Source of the DNA: Lepidodermella squamata
Taxonomy: Eukaryota > Gastrotricha
Reading direction: 5' to 3'
Assembly (NCBI GenBank): GCA_047495785.1
Contig: JBLDXI010000013.1
Span: 806,001-870,000, forward strand
DNA length: 64,000 bases
A program made the position numbers and the translations under genes. This document shows, in pieces, positions 11,852 to 24,500 of this stretch. Every line of letters starts with the position of its first letter. Position 1 is the first letter of the stretch. Under the pieces are notes generated by a model. It saw nothing but the letters and a program-made list of their open reading frames with translations. It ran no database searches and had not been told where the DNA came from.

Positions 11852-12677
11852 AGGCGATCTATGCGCGCGCGAACAACATTATATTTGATTGTGCTCAAAG
11901 ATTTGTTAGCTATCTTTTTTACTGTTGGCATCATTGTTGCTGAATCAATTTTTAAATCACAATAATTTAACCTCAGATTCTCTGCGAAACACGATGAAAT
12001 AAAAAAATAGAACATGAATGTTGACGAACATCTTTTTTTAACCATCGTCTCGCGACGCAATAGAGAGTGGCTATTCACCGTTGAAATAGAAATTTCGAGC
12101 TGCGCAGTGTTGAATCTGCTGAGATTGAGCACCTAGTCGGTGCGTGTTAATTTTTTGCTTAATAAGAGATGGTGACGGCATGCTACATTTATAAACACCG
12201 TGAAAAGTTGCCAGGAGCCGCCGTCTTTCTCTGTTCACTTATTTAGAGGCGGTGTTTTTTTTCAACACGGCGCGCGCACCTGAAATCGATCGGCAACATT
12301 GCGCCAAAACACGCAGTAAAAAAAAGTAATGTGCACAAAAAACTAGCGATTATTTAGCGCGCTCACGTGCCATCAATGCGCCACCCATAGGTGCATTTTC
12401 GCGCATATTATGAGGCGAGCCAGCCCAGCAAAGGGAAAAGATTCAACGCGCAGTGGTGACGTGCGCTGGCCAGTTCTATTAACGATATTGGCCGACGTGT
12501 ATAGAAAAATCGCCGAGCTAGTGCGTATTTCGCGTGCCATTCAATGGCGAAGAAAGTCATTTTGATATTTTTATGCAAGAAAATTTGAGCACTAGAATGT
12601 TCCTAGCTGAATAATGTAGCTTCTTACCTATTTTTCCCGCGATGAATAATTTGACAGTATCACCTTGTAATTTTTAG
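11852..12677. other. Intergenic between secreted-peptide and TPPP genes
   Basis: 3'UTR of the upstream gene to about 12020, then non-coding sequence with CG-rich patches (12260-12560) that may be the TPPP promoter. No ORF supported. Confidence 0.5.
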
Positions 12678-12703
12678 AATTCCTAATTTTTTTCAAGACG
12701 AAA

Positions 12704-13412
12704 ATGGCGGACGAAAAGAAACTGGAGGAAGTTTTCCAAAAGTTTGCGGCTCAAGGTCAGGGTCAGAAGGCCAAGTGCACTATCAATCAGACCCAAATGG
12801 CGAAATTGCTGACTGATGCGGGAGTTTTCAAGGCCCTCCCCAAATTCGACAAGAACGTCCTTGGTATCTACTGGAGCTACGCCTTCAAGAAGGACAAGTT
12901 AATTTCAGCTTTGAACCTTAGGTTAGAGCTCACAAATATTTTATTTTAATAGGGAAGTTGACTTCAAAACCGCTCTTGAAGGCTGGAAGAACGTCTTTGC
13001 TGAGCGTTATGCTACTGATACCAAAGGTCAAACTACCAAAGAGGCCTTTTGGGAGAAGATGTCTCATTGCCTCACGGCAGTCGAAGGCCCTAAAGCCGAG
13101 GGAGCTACGGTAAGCTTCAACCTACCGCAATATTATTACAAACTATTTTTTTACTAAATTTTTCCCGGTTTAGAAAATAAGCAAGACTGGCAACGTCGAC
13201 CATTTCACCGATACTTCGCAGTACACGGGCGCGCACAAGGAGCGTTTCGATGCTGATGGCAAGGGCAAGGGCTTAGATGGCCGTGAGGAGCGAGCCGGTA
13301 AAATTTTTCAGGTAGTTCGTTGTAGCCCTCCTTGACAATATTTTCATTTTCAGAAAACAGTGGCTATGTCGGAAACTACAAGGGCGCTGGAACCTACGAC
13401 AAGAAGCACTAA
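12704..13412 (+). CDS. TPPP: Tubulin polymerization-promoting protein (p25-alpha family)
   Basis: Microtubule-binding and bundling protein of the p25-alpha family, often linked to ciliated or flagellated cells. Exons 12704-12897, 12953-13109, 13174-13297 and 13354-13412 give 177 residues. The core (residues 1-110) has the p25-alpha pattern: the KFAAQG-like first helix, ...[13 protein letters not shown], then [10 protein letters not shown] and the AFWEKM helix. The C-terminus ends in the family signature [17 protein letters not shown], which matches the conserved GYV..YK.AGTYD tail. Introns are 55-64 nt. An acceptor-like TTTTTAG is 26 nt before the ATG. There is no long acidic N-terminal tail, so it is the short form. 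Confidence 0.95.
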
Positions 13413-14034
13413 TCGGACGACATCACTGCGAGATTTTACACCGTTTTTGATATTAGAATGTGACTTTACCCTCATAACGTCAAAAACGGCAGGATCAACT
13501 CCTGTTTTTATGCCTCGTCAAGTTCATATAAGTTTTCATGTAGTAATTGTTAAAAAAATGAATCTTGTTCAATATCGATCAAGCAGTCATTCGTGATATT
13601 CTGGAATCTATATGAAAGCAATTATAGCTATTTTATATTATTGTGACTTGTGACGAGCATGTTATAGTAAAAAAAAATTATTACAAAAAATGAAGAGTTT
13701 TCAGGTATCAATATCCACAGCTGTTTCCTAAATCTATTTACCTTTCACTCCGCTGGATTCGGCGTCAAATTGTGCTTGGGTCATAATATACTATTGACAC
13801 CCATCTTGGAGGCGGCAATGTTAAAAAATGGTTCGCCTCTCGCTCACAGAAAAGCGGTAATATTCCTCGCACATCGGCATTTCAGGGATTGGGGATAAAT
13901 AAACTTTCTGCGCTTTAATCCATGATGTTTATTTCAAACAATCACCGAGATGACTCTTTCATAAATAAAGATGGACATCTTTTCTTGCGATAACAGCGAC
14001 TTCTCGCCAATATAAGTTATAGGTCATTTCTCAG
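13413..14034. other. 3' intergenic between convergent genes
   Basis: Contains the 3'UTRs of TPPP (+) and of the Cys-loop receptor (-). No other feature supported. Confidence 0.6.
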
Positions 14035-16680
14035 TTACATTGTCGCCTGATGCGAATCGACGAGGTGCTTGTCAGGCGATATCGAAGGCATGATTATGAA
14101 GAGAGCGATTGGAGACAGAACGGCGATAGCAGCAGCAACAGTCATGAGAGTAATATCAACAAATCGCGAAATGTCAGCCCAAGATTCGAACAAGTAGCGC
14201 TGGTGGTAGTCAGGGCCCATCATCGACGATATGCGCTGAGCCAGGGTCGGATGCGCTCTATTGCGCAAGTGCGAGACAGGCTGCGGGTGTTCTTCGACGC
14301 TTGGCAGTAGAATGCTGTGAGCACCACTCGAAACAACGGTGCCATGGTGGCTGTGCAGCGGGTGGTGCACCAGTCGCACCGGAGAGGCCGTCGGGCTTTC
14401 CCCAGGCTTGAGACGAAAATTCTGTATATAAAAAATAATTATATTAATTTTAACTGAAAACTTTTATTACGATCTGCGGATCTATTTCGATGTGGGTGTT
14501 GAAGCCGTTGGTCGACTGGATCATCGGTGATGTAGCGACTGAGACGCGGACCGATGCTGGGGAGGTTGATGGGCGGTCGCTGTAGTTGGTAGGGTTGCGC
14601 GCCGGGCTGCTGCTCGATTGCGTAGGCGAGCTGCGTTCGAGTCTCAGGCGATACGTGCGGCAACAGCAACAAATACAGCAGACGAAAGTTCGCCAGCACG
14701 AGGCCGGGTGTGGGATTCGAGTTATCCAGGTCGGTATCTCGATTTGCTTGTCCGCGTAGACGACAAATTTCGCAACGATAATCGACGTGCCAACCGATAA
14801 GGCCGATACGATGATGACAAAAAATATGTAAATTGCTGAAATAGAGCAAGTGATTCAAAATATTTAAGAAAATTGTTATTTAAATTTTACATAGCAAAGG
14901 TATGTCTGTTGATGTTTTTGGCAATTGCGCAACCGCCACAGTTTGGAAGACGACAACTGATAACAAAGTTGTAGTCGATGATCCGACTCGTTGAGGATGA
15001 GTGGCAGGTAGCAGGAAAAACATCACCTTAATAATTGAGCATTTAGGATAGCTCTTAATGGAAAGGCATTAATAATACTCACCTGTACGGTTGAAAGAAA
15101 AATAGCCGGAAGAATGACATTCAGGAGATGATAAATTTTGGCTCGTTCAATGCGAATGAGAAATTCAACACGGGCGAAATAAGTCTTCGAGCCGACCTGC
15201 GTAATAGAATACACCTTTAGATTATGAAGACAACAAGTTAGTAAAGCTAACTTGATTTATGATGTTTTTTCCAGTAAATCCCAACAATTGCCATGTTTCA
15301 CCTAAAGGTTACAAATAAAAATTTAAGGGATTCAACGTCATAGATTAAAGAATATAACTTCAATCCGACGAATAATTTTACAATTGCGGTATCAAATAAA
15401 ACTTTTTCTAGGCCAATTTCTCACCATCAGTGTACATCCGAGTATCGACGGGTGATTTTTCCGATCGCAGCGTTAAATTCATGAAGCGCAAATCAAAAGT
15501 AGGACTCTCGAAGATAAATTTGCCTAATGAACCGGAAACAAGAACGATAAACAATCAGGCGTGGAGACTATCAAATTATAGTTGATGAACTTACACATTT
15601 GTTTGTCGAATGGAAAATATCTAAGGTAAAGCTTGCAATTGGTTTTCACGATGCCAGTCGGGTGCCACCAAATGCGGCCGTTCGATTCGATTTTCATTTC
15701 AAACCTTGTATCACGTACAACGTGGTACAAATCAGACACGCTGTTTCTGTAAAATCGAGGAAAAATTGTTCGATTTGAAAAAATCGATAAATTTCAAGCT
15801 TACAAAATTGCAATATCAGGAACCCATATCAGATTACCCGGTATCACGACTTCGGACACATTATGAAAAAGCTCGGCATTCCAGGAAAGTCGTTTGTCTT
15901 GCCATGTCTGTAACGAGATCGTACTACATATTTTAACGAACACAGAGAATTTAATCAGGAATTACCAATTGCAGGCGAAGGGTCGTTTCCAAAACTTCGT
16001 TTTTCTCTATTAAATCCTGTATTTTTATTGGAATGAGCTTGATCTAAATAGCAAGGAAGTAGAAGACAATTTTTGCGTTAAATTGCCGGGTTCAACCAAC
16101 CATGACGTGAACCGGAAGATCATCCATATTAGGTCGCTTAAAGGCAGGATTGTTGAGCAGCTGCAGCAGCTTTTGTCGGCTAATTGAGTGTGGGCTCAAA
16201 GCCGCTGTCGGGTAGCCAGCGATAACTCCTGGCGGTTGTTGGCCGGTTGGAGCTCGCGTTTCAAGGCTCGTCACCAAGTAAGACGATGCCGACCCGAACC
16301 AAGGTGGCGGTGTAATAGGACCAACCCCGGCCTGGGCAGCGCCGGCAGTATCCTTTTGAACGACAGTTTGAACGCTTTCTACCGCATTAGGCCACGGTTG
16401 GTCGGCCATTGTTTTGATGTTGCATGCTGCCTTTGCTATCAGAAAAAAAAAATTCTAAATAATTTTAGGAGCTCCAGACGAAGATTCCAATTCAGGCATA
16501 AACTAATCAGTCGAATATTAGAAGCCATTGTATCTAATTCTTATTCCTATTCCTAATTCTTATAAATAATTTTTATAACAACCGACAAACTAGGCTTCGA
16601 ATCAGGTAGAAAGACTTACCGAAAACATTCGTTAGAACAATAATGAGAGACAAAAAGTTGAGAACGCGTTTTGAGCTCAT
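14035..16680 (-). CDS. Cys-loop ligand-gated ion channel subunit (nicotinic-type fold, unusual pore)
   Basis: Eleven exons (minus): 16620-16680, 16101-16435, 15966-16043, 15804-15907, 15595-15746, 15425-15523, 15252-15301, 15083-15196, 14891-15026, 14471-14835, 14035-14421; 626 residues, all phases consistent. Signal peptide MSSKRVLNFLSLIIVLTNVF, a Pro/Ala-rich N-terminal extension of about 110 residues, then the ligand-binding domain with WQDKRLSWN and the canonical Cys-loop C-x13-C (KLYLRYFPFDKQM), four TM helices and a long TM3-TM4 loop. No vicinal cysteines in loop C, so a non-alpha type. The TM2 entrance reads PATHPQRVGSSTTTLLS: the cation-channel Glu at -1' is Gln and a Pro precedes it. 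After TM3 there is a cysteine patch (CWRTFVCCICCCC), possibly palmitoylated. Ligand and ion cannot be stated. Confidence 0.92.
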
Positions 16681-19600
16681 GATAAGTGACGAAGATCGAC
16701 AGGAATTCAGCGATAAAATCAGCGAAAATATGATGCAAAGTGGCGGCCTGAGAACGAACTCTAAGCTACGACGCAGCCGGTGAGAGTAGCCGTAGGCAGT
16801 GCAGCAATCAGTCCGTTGGTATTGGGGACAAATCTGATGATGACGATGATGATATCGACAATGATAGTAATGGTAATGCGATGTTGTTGATGTCCTAAAT
16901 GCTACGTTGTTAAACCGAATTAGCGACGTGGCGCCGAGGGAGCTGCTCGCGATAGGTGCACTCGATAACAGCCTGTAACGGTGCCGCATAGATGATGACG
17001 ACTGCAATAACAACGATGACGATCCATTTTCAGCTTTCTGATTGTCGCCGACGTCGACGGTCACCGCGCTATTCGCTCCCATAATATTCGATTTAAAGCG
17101 CCGGCTGTTTTGCGAACAACGCCTCTTCGCTCCGATGTCACAGATTGTAAAAAACAAGATTATTATACATCGGTGGCAATTACGCCGCGCGTGTTCTCAA
17201 TATTTTCACGATGGACTCGTTTTTTTTGCTAAAATTTGCCTATTTTTTGATAGAAATTATAACGAGATAACAAGCTGAGCGTATGATAACTGCGGCTATT
17301 GTTGTGACGCAAAAAAAATTGCGGCAATATCGAATCACAAATCTTCGTCACACTTTATAATAATAATGGCGGAAAAAATGACTGAAAATTGCCTCTTGTG
17401 GTATATAAGTGATAGGAAAAGACCTAGTATGGTAAAAAAAAGTTCCCTAAACTCCTAAGAAATCGATGCAGGAGAACCGTAAGATCATGAGCTGTCACGC
17501 GGCGAGCTCATAACTTGTATTATTACATCTCATCAACGGCTCAGTTACTAGCCGAATCCACGTCAGCAATGTCAAGATACATATTATTTGTTAATTCCTG
17601 GGAGAAGCTAGAGCTCCAGGATCAAAACAAAACAAAACATCCCAGTGGTTAAAAAATTCAGGAAAATATTATGCTAAAATGGCCCAGTGAAAAGCGCGTC
17701 GTTTTTCACTGGCTTTAGCGTCCAAATGACCCCAAGTAGTTCCGGGAAGAAACGTTTTGTTGAAAATATCATAAATAGTAGGTATAGATAATTTGTAAGC
17801 TTGGGCGATTTTGGAGAAGAACTGGCCTAGCAATCTGAGATGAAAATGATTTGCGTTTGCTAGCGTAGAGCATGAGCGAAAGTGTATAATGGTCGCTTTG
17901 TTTTTTCAGCGAATTACGGACCGCCGTAGAGTGTAATGATCGCTAGCAACAGGCATATAAGGCGGGAGAAAATACAACCCCACCCGGCACCTGTGATAGC
18001 TAATGCTAACTTCATCATTATCGATGCTTACATCAGACTGCGCGTTCTGCCTGCAAGTGGGTTCAGTGAAGAGTGGGCATTAAAAAAAGCAAACGATGCG
18101 ATTGCAGGCGCCGTAGAACGCTTGTCTTGGCTAATCGACATGTTTGTTATTGCAAACTTGGAGAAATTATGACAGCGAGAACATGATGGCGAGAAAAGTC
18201 AACATGCTAATATTTGATCTATTGAATTTCTTCTCTGTTGCAAGAAAAATCAGAGCGCATACGCTAAACAGCATTGATGAGAAAAAAATTGTGCGCGCAA
18301 CATTACTACGGGAAACAGACGTTAATATAAGCACCTGAATTTCATGCAGCATCCGATTTTCGCACTGAACACGCGCGCTTTTTGTACACACGCTCCGCAG
18401 TTTCTTCTCGCCTTTTTTTAGCATCACCGCGGAAGGAAAGGACACGCGACGTTGCGCTCATTGTCACGAAGCGAAGCGAATAATTCGACATGCGTTCTAC
18501 GATTACGTCTGTTTTGCTGCGTAAAAAACGATCAGGAGCAGTTATACTCGTTCCGCGGTACAATTATTTTGCGCTGCCCAGCCATCGATACCAACCATCT
18601 GGTTGAAGTGGGGATCGCTAAATTTGCCCTGAACTAAATGACGCGTTCTCTGGGAAGCCAGCCAACGTGTTAAATTGAAAGATTGGGTTAAATTAGCCTG
18701 CTAAATATAAACTAGAGTTTAGTGCGATGTTTTTTTTTCCTCACAAGTTGATAAAAATAGGAAATGAAAGCTGAAAGCTGATACCAGTCCCCGAACATCG
18801 AATCGCGATAATTCTGGCTATTCCTATGATAAGCTGATGCCGGTTCGTGGAGATGTTTCAGATTGTCGATATTTTTTCATGTCAAGAGGTCGTAAAATAA
18901 TATCAGTCCCGATAAATGCCGGTCGTAAAAAATAGTACTGTGCGCCCGCACAATAAATTAAGGTCAAATTGTGAAATGACAACGCTGCTAGCATTCGTTT
19001 GTAAAATTCGTTAGAGTGATTGATTTTCAAACTAGCCAAACAATGTTTGTAGTGGCCTATAAACGAGATCGCGTGAAATATGTACAGCATCACAGCGGAT
19101 TTCCCGCTGATTTCGCCACCTGCCTTTCTATTATATTGTCCGAAACTCAGCAGGTTTTCGCGCGCCGATGGAGCATAATCAAAACATAGGTATTTAATCA
19201 GAGTCATTTCCTTAACTTGGTTGAAAGGATGACCAGTGATTGTCGGTACGTTCGATTGACTTCCGGATGAGCGGACTTGCCGCTGAGAACCGAGATAATC
19301 GGCTACATTTTGTATTGAAATGTTATATCTACTATTTAACGAACAGAATATGGTTTTTTATTAATCATAATATAGTGGGTCTCAAACTATCGGGACAATA
19401 CACATCGCGCGTGGTCAGCAAGGGACTCCGGTGCTTGTACTGTAGAATAAAGACTAAGATGATGGGATTTCCTCATCAAATGATAGTAGAGTCCGAATCC
19501 AAGATGGCACGGCATGTTTTTGCATTGTGAGCAAAAATATTGCGTGAGTTAAAATCAAATTATTGTAGTACTGTCTGCTGATGATTTAGTTTTACTATTC

Positions 19601-20627
19601 AAGCCAAACGAACGCGCGCCTGGTTCACTCTCCAAACAGTACTGCAGCGGTGCGCAGTATTTATCTAGCTGCTGGGGGAGCGATGAGATTTCGTTAATCG
19701 CAACGCAAAAACAACCGATAGAACAAACTTATCATTACTTTGAGATATCAATGGCCCTTCCAATACTCGGAGGTGAGCAGGATAACCTAGAAAGGCCAAA
19801 GAAACCAAAGTTAGTCGAATAGGATAAAGTAGTTTGAACATAATTGGCTAATCGGCGGGCATAATCGGCTAATTGGCGAATTGCAGTTTTCGGCTCGACA
19901 TTTCAACGCTGGGAACTGTTACGACTGGTTGCTTTTATTGCCATAAAGGTTCTTCCGACGCTGTTTTATTACCCAGAAAAAAACCATCCGCAGGCTGTCA
20001 GCACTGAGCAACGGCAGTTTTATTATGGCCATCGTCTATCATTTTTGACCAAATCTGGAACAAGGGAGGTTTATTGGTACGAATTACGAATCATGTTACA
20101 GTTTATGCACTTCCTACGCCCAGTTATGGTGACCGCTGAAACGCCAACTAACGACAGTTTAATGATAACATTTGTATAAGCTAGTGGTCTGATAGTTCAA
20201 AATGGCTGCTCAAGAAATTAAAAATATGTGCTCGAGCAGCGAACTCGCTCTGCGATTTTCAGTGTTTCTCTTCTGTTTTTTCTTTACTACCGTGAATTCC
20301 GAATAAGAAGTTAGAAGACTCTACCGCACTTCCATATATTTTTTCGATCGAGGTAAAGTCCCTGTCTTATAAGCGACAGCTGTCCTTCATTTTGCTGTTG
20401 TTGCTCTCCCCTAAACATCGATAGACGAAATGCAACAGAATAACAGGCCAGCCTGAAGTAACGGTTTCATCAAGATCATGATTATATAATGCCCACTCAG
20501 CTTTTTGCAAAAGGCACCGGGCACTTATGAATGTAGATCCAACTATCTCTACTTTAATCTTCGTTGAAACGCAGGTTGGAAAACACGCAGGTTTCGAGGG
20601 TTTCGCCGCCTTCAACGTGGAGGCATA
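16681..20627. other. Long intergenic stretch upstream of the Cys-loop receptor
   Basis: About 4 kb with no supported exon. Open frames on both strands here are low-complexity or unsupported. An open frame continues upstream in phase with receptor exon 1 to 17157, but it is His/Ser-rich and would bury the signal peptide, so it is not called. Presumably holds regulatory DNA. Confidence 0.5.
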
Positions 20628-20815
20628 TCGTTAGCGTCGTTGAATAACTCGGATTTTGGCTTGTTTACGTCCGTCCCAAGGTGCGAGGTGACAAGTAAAT
20701 TTTCTCTTGGTCTGCCTCTTCATTCACGTAAAAAAACCCGCTTTTTACTTGTCACCTCTCACCTTGAAACGGATGTAAACTAGCCAAAATCCGAGTTATT
20801 CAACGACGCTAACGA
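20628..20815. mobile_element. Hairpin MITE with TA target duplication
   Basis: Arms of about 70 nt are inverted copies. The outermost 34 nt, beginning TCGTTAGCGTCGTTGAATAA, are identical on both sides. TA dinucleotides flank both ends (20626-20627, 20816-20817), as expected for Tc1/mariner-type insertion. The whole element is little more than two arms and a short loop; no coding capacity. Confidence 0.75.
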
Positions 20816-20817
20816 TA

Positions 20818-21502
20818 TATTTGAGCGGTCAATGACCGCCATCCGTTGCGATCACTGGCAACAAAGATCACGGAGGAGCTTGAAGCAAGAGGATGATGAT
20901 GATACTGTTTGAAATTACCGCGGATAAATTACCTTCAACAATTATTTAATTTTACCCTCCACTTACAATTATTTATTTGTATTTATTCAAATATGAAATT
21001 ATTCAATATTAATTGATAGCAACGCGTCCTTGAAAGCGAGAGTGGGCTCTAGAGGATGAGTGGCTGTGTGTTAGCGAACTGTGAACTGTGAACTTCTGCA
21101 TGCGCGAGATAGCTTGGCCGGCTACTAATAGGCTATAACGTTTCTGTCAAAGTGGCACGGTTTCTGCATTTTTAAACCAATGCCCAAGTTGTAGCGTTGT
21201 AAGATTGTCGACCGGGCATTTAAGTCCGTCAAAGCAAGTCGCTTACGCGAATAACCACGTGCCAAAATCCTATGTTATTCATGGAATAGGCGTGGAACAG
21301 TGCCATCATGTAAACTTGGCGTCATGCTCGTTGTAATCGCGTCCACCTTTGCAAACTGATATATGAATGTAAAATTATGTGTGTTTAGGATGTTTGCGTA
21401 AATAGTCAAAGCATTTGATTTTGTAGGTGTTATTGCAGTCGTCGGCTCAGTTACCTTATTATTTGCTTGGTTGTTCTCTCCGTAGGCTTGTCTTATTAAT
21501 AG
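20818..21502. other. 5' flank of TBC1D32
   Basis: AT-rich, no ORF supported. An acceptor-like TAG ends at 21502, leaving a 9-nt leader before the TBC1D32 start. Confidence 0.5.
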
Positions 21503-21511
21503 CTGCAGTAA

Positions 21512-24500
21512 ATGATGGCGGCTGCTGCTGCAACCACTGAGAGCCAAGACAACCTTGTGAAAATCGTCAAGGAGTTTGCAATACAATTGCAACCTCACTT
21601 GAACATGGCAAACATCGACAAGATTGAAGATATGCTGATTCACATGGAAGAAAGCGATGGCGGCCATGAAATGTTAGCTTCTTTTCCACATCATCGTTAA
21701 TATAGTTGATGTGAATATTTACTCACAGGAAAGCGCTGGTCAAATTCATTCGACGAAAATTAACCGGAAAATTATCTGCTTACTTGGACGAAGAGATTGA
21801 AAAACATTCACAACTGAGTCACATTGATGCTGACCAACAGGAGAAATTAGTAGATGCCATATTTGAAAAAGTGCAGAAATCCAAACAGTGAGTGGTTGTC
21901 ATCTCTCAGTGATGATCTCTCACTTTCGTCAAAACCTTATTCTGTCTTTAGATTTCTGGACTGCAAGCAAAGCATCGACAACAGTGTTACTGAAGCCGTT
22001 AATCATTTACTGGAAAACTTCGAAAATGAAATGTTCATTTCGAATGCCAAAGAACAGAAAACTGAATTTGACAGAAATTCGCTAACCGTCTCAGACGACT
22101 CGTCGCTTTCTTTCTCTCTTACTCAGACAGCATTTCTCTTTGTTGGACAGGTATGCAATTTTGTAAAAAACCATTTTCATATGATTGTTTTGATAATTTC
22201 GTAGGAGCAACTTCTGCAACACGCTCAAGGGATTCAAAAGCCTAAATCTGTCAATGAAAGACTTGAAAACTTACGAGCCTTGTCACAAATGCCGGTATCA
22301 GACTTGCTGAATGCGGATTGTTGGCCGTTGATTCGCAAAGGCATCTTGGAATGTTTGGTTACTGACGAAGACGATAAACTTTGGTGAGAATCGACTTTGA
22401 ACGACCTGAATTAAGTATGAGCCAAATTATTAAAGGCTTGCAGGTTTGAAGTGCTGCACCCGGGGACTATCGTTCAATTCGCCGCCCAGCAAAGACTTGT
22501 ATATGCTGCTAGTAGATTATGTACTGCAAACTGTCACAAAGAAGCTTGCAAACTGGAAACTGTCAAGCGGTAATTATCGTTTTTAATCAAGTTTAAAGAT
22601 TAAGAAATTTATATTTCCCCAGGATTCGATGCTCAGAATCCTGCGATGGGTCGACTTGCCAAAGTTCTCCGAATTTTGAACGAATATCAGCAGCAAATCA
22701 CGAACTATTGGGTCAGGTTCTCTCAGGTAACTTGAATAATATGGTTTTGAATGTTGAGCTGAATTCCATTGTAACAGGAGCGGTTTTTGGAGGAGATTGT
22801 TGATGCAACGCTTGGATTTATGGTCATTCAACCTAATGTCGAGCTTCTTAGTCCTTATCATATTGTAGCAATGATAGACACGGAAGCTTATTGGTTGCGT
22901 GCTTGGACCCATGCTTCCTTCAGCCGTTTGCCACTTTTCCGTCTCCTAGAGAAGCATAAGGTGCTTATTCAGATGGCAGTTTCCTGCATTTTCAATTACG
23001 CATCAAAACCTCGAGCCGTCTCGCCATTGCACGATGTCAGACAGAACCGAGCCCAAATTCCTGAACAGCCACCTGCTTCGCCCTTACCCGCCTCCAAACC
23101 GATCCCACGTTACAACGACGCTGCCCTACAACACCTAGCCCTGTTATCTAGCATGCACATATTGCGCTACTTGCTGAGTTACAGACAGGGCGCTCGTTTC
23201 TTTCCCGTTCGATACAAAAACGACCAAATCACGTTGAAGCAGCTGCTGATAGAGCTTGTCCGCGTTATAAGCCACCCATGTGCAATGATCAATAAGCCAA
23301 GCTATCAACCGGTCAATCCAAGCTTTGTCGCAACTGATGTTCTGAAACACATATGCCTATCGACCAGTTTACGCTCGGTAATTTTCTCTGAAGAGTTCAT
23401 CTCTGCTCTTCTTGGGCCGGTTTGTTGGAACCCGTCTAATGTTGTAGGAACGGGTAGTACTAGCGACTCAGCCGCTGCTGAGCATTACAACAACGTACTG
23501 CTACTGGTCGCTCACGTGTTCTCAGCCTTAGCCTTCGATGAAGAGGGCAAGGCGTATTTATTATTCGGCGAATCTCTCGCCGCTAAATCAGCCTCAACAT
23601 CACGGCCCAACTCGTCTGTTTCATCCATATCTGCCGCTAACGGGACAACGGCAGTGCACACCTTGATACGTTTCGTGTTGAATAACATGGAATCTGATTT
23701 GTTATGGAGACGAGTTTTAGGCGCCTATATCTATCTATGCAGGCAGTTGTACACAAACTGCCCCGGGCTGGAGGTGATGAAGCCGTACAATCTGCATAAG
23801 AAATTGGCTGAAGCTAAAGTGAGGTCGGCTGCCGAGGCTAAATTCGCCGAAATGGAACGGACTGGCTCAGCTACTACCCTGGTCAATGATGACGTATCGT
23901 TAGGCAGCGATACCATTCCAGCCGTGAGCCGGGAGAGGTCGGGCAGCCGGGGTCGATTGGTCATTCCCGAATCTCTGACAGCGGGTGATGCGCTGGCAAG
24001 TGGCCGCATGCCTCGTGAACGGATCGGCAGTTCAAAACCGTCATTAGCCGCGTTTTGGGATGAAACGCTCAAGGATAACTTGCTAGGCTTCGCGTCTACG
24101 CCTGGTGGGATTTTGATGCTGTGTGAAACCGGTTTTTTCCAGGAATGCGTCTCGCACATGGTCCAGCGCTATTCTAGCGGCGAGCAGATGTCAAAGTACG
24201 AAAAATACGGATACGGATCAATGGTTTCCCAAATCGCTGCAACTCTTACGGGCAGTGAAGCTTTGGCTAAATCTACAGATCTGTTCCCTGATTTCATCTC
24301 AAGCCTGTGGTGCAAAATCGAGACTGTTCCGGATGAAGAGGCCCTGGCTACCCCGGCTCCTTGGCCGACGTCACCCATCGACAGGGCGCAACACAAGCCT
24401 TTCATTCGGCTGATTAATGTCGTCACGCCCTACCCTTCGATCTGGTTTCAACTCAGGACAGCGAAATTGCCGAATCGGGACGCTTATACCTACCACGACC

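Noticed and set aside
16681-17157. Open frame extending the Cys-loop receptor N-terminus upstream
   Set aside because: It is His/Ser-rich low complexity and would place the clear signal peptide at 16680 far inside the protein.
22444-22569. TBC1D32 exon 5 starting after CAG at 22443
   Set aside because: That acceptor puts the exon in a frame unlike BROMI and out of phase with exon 6. The AG at 22435 gives the conserved reading (SPPSKDLYMLLVDYVLQ).
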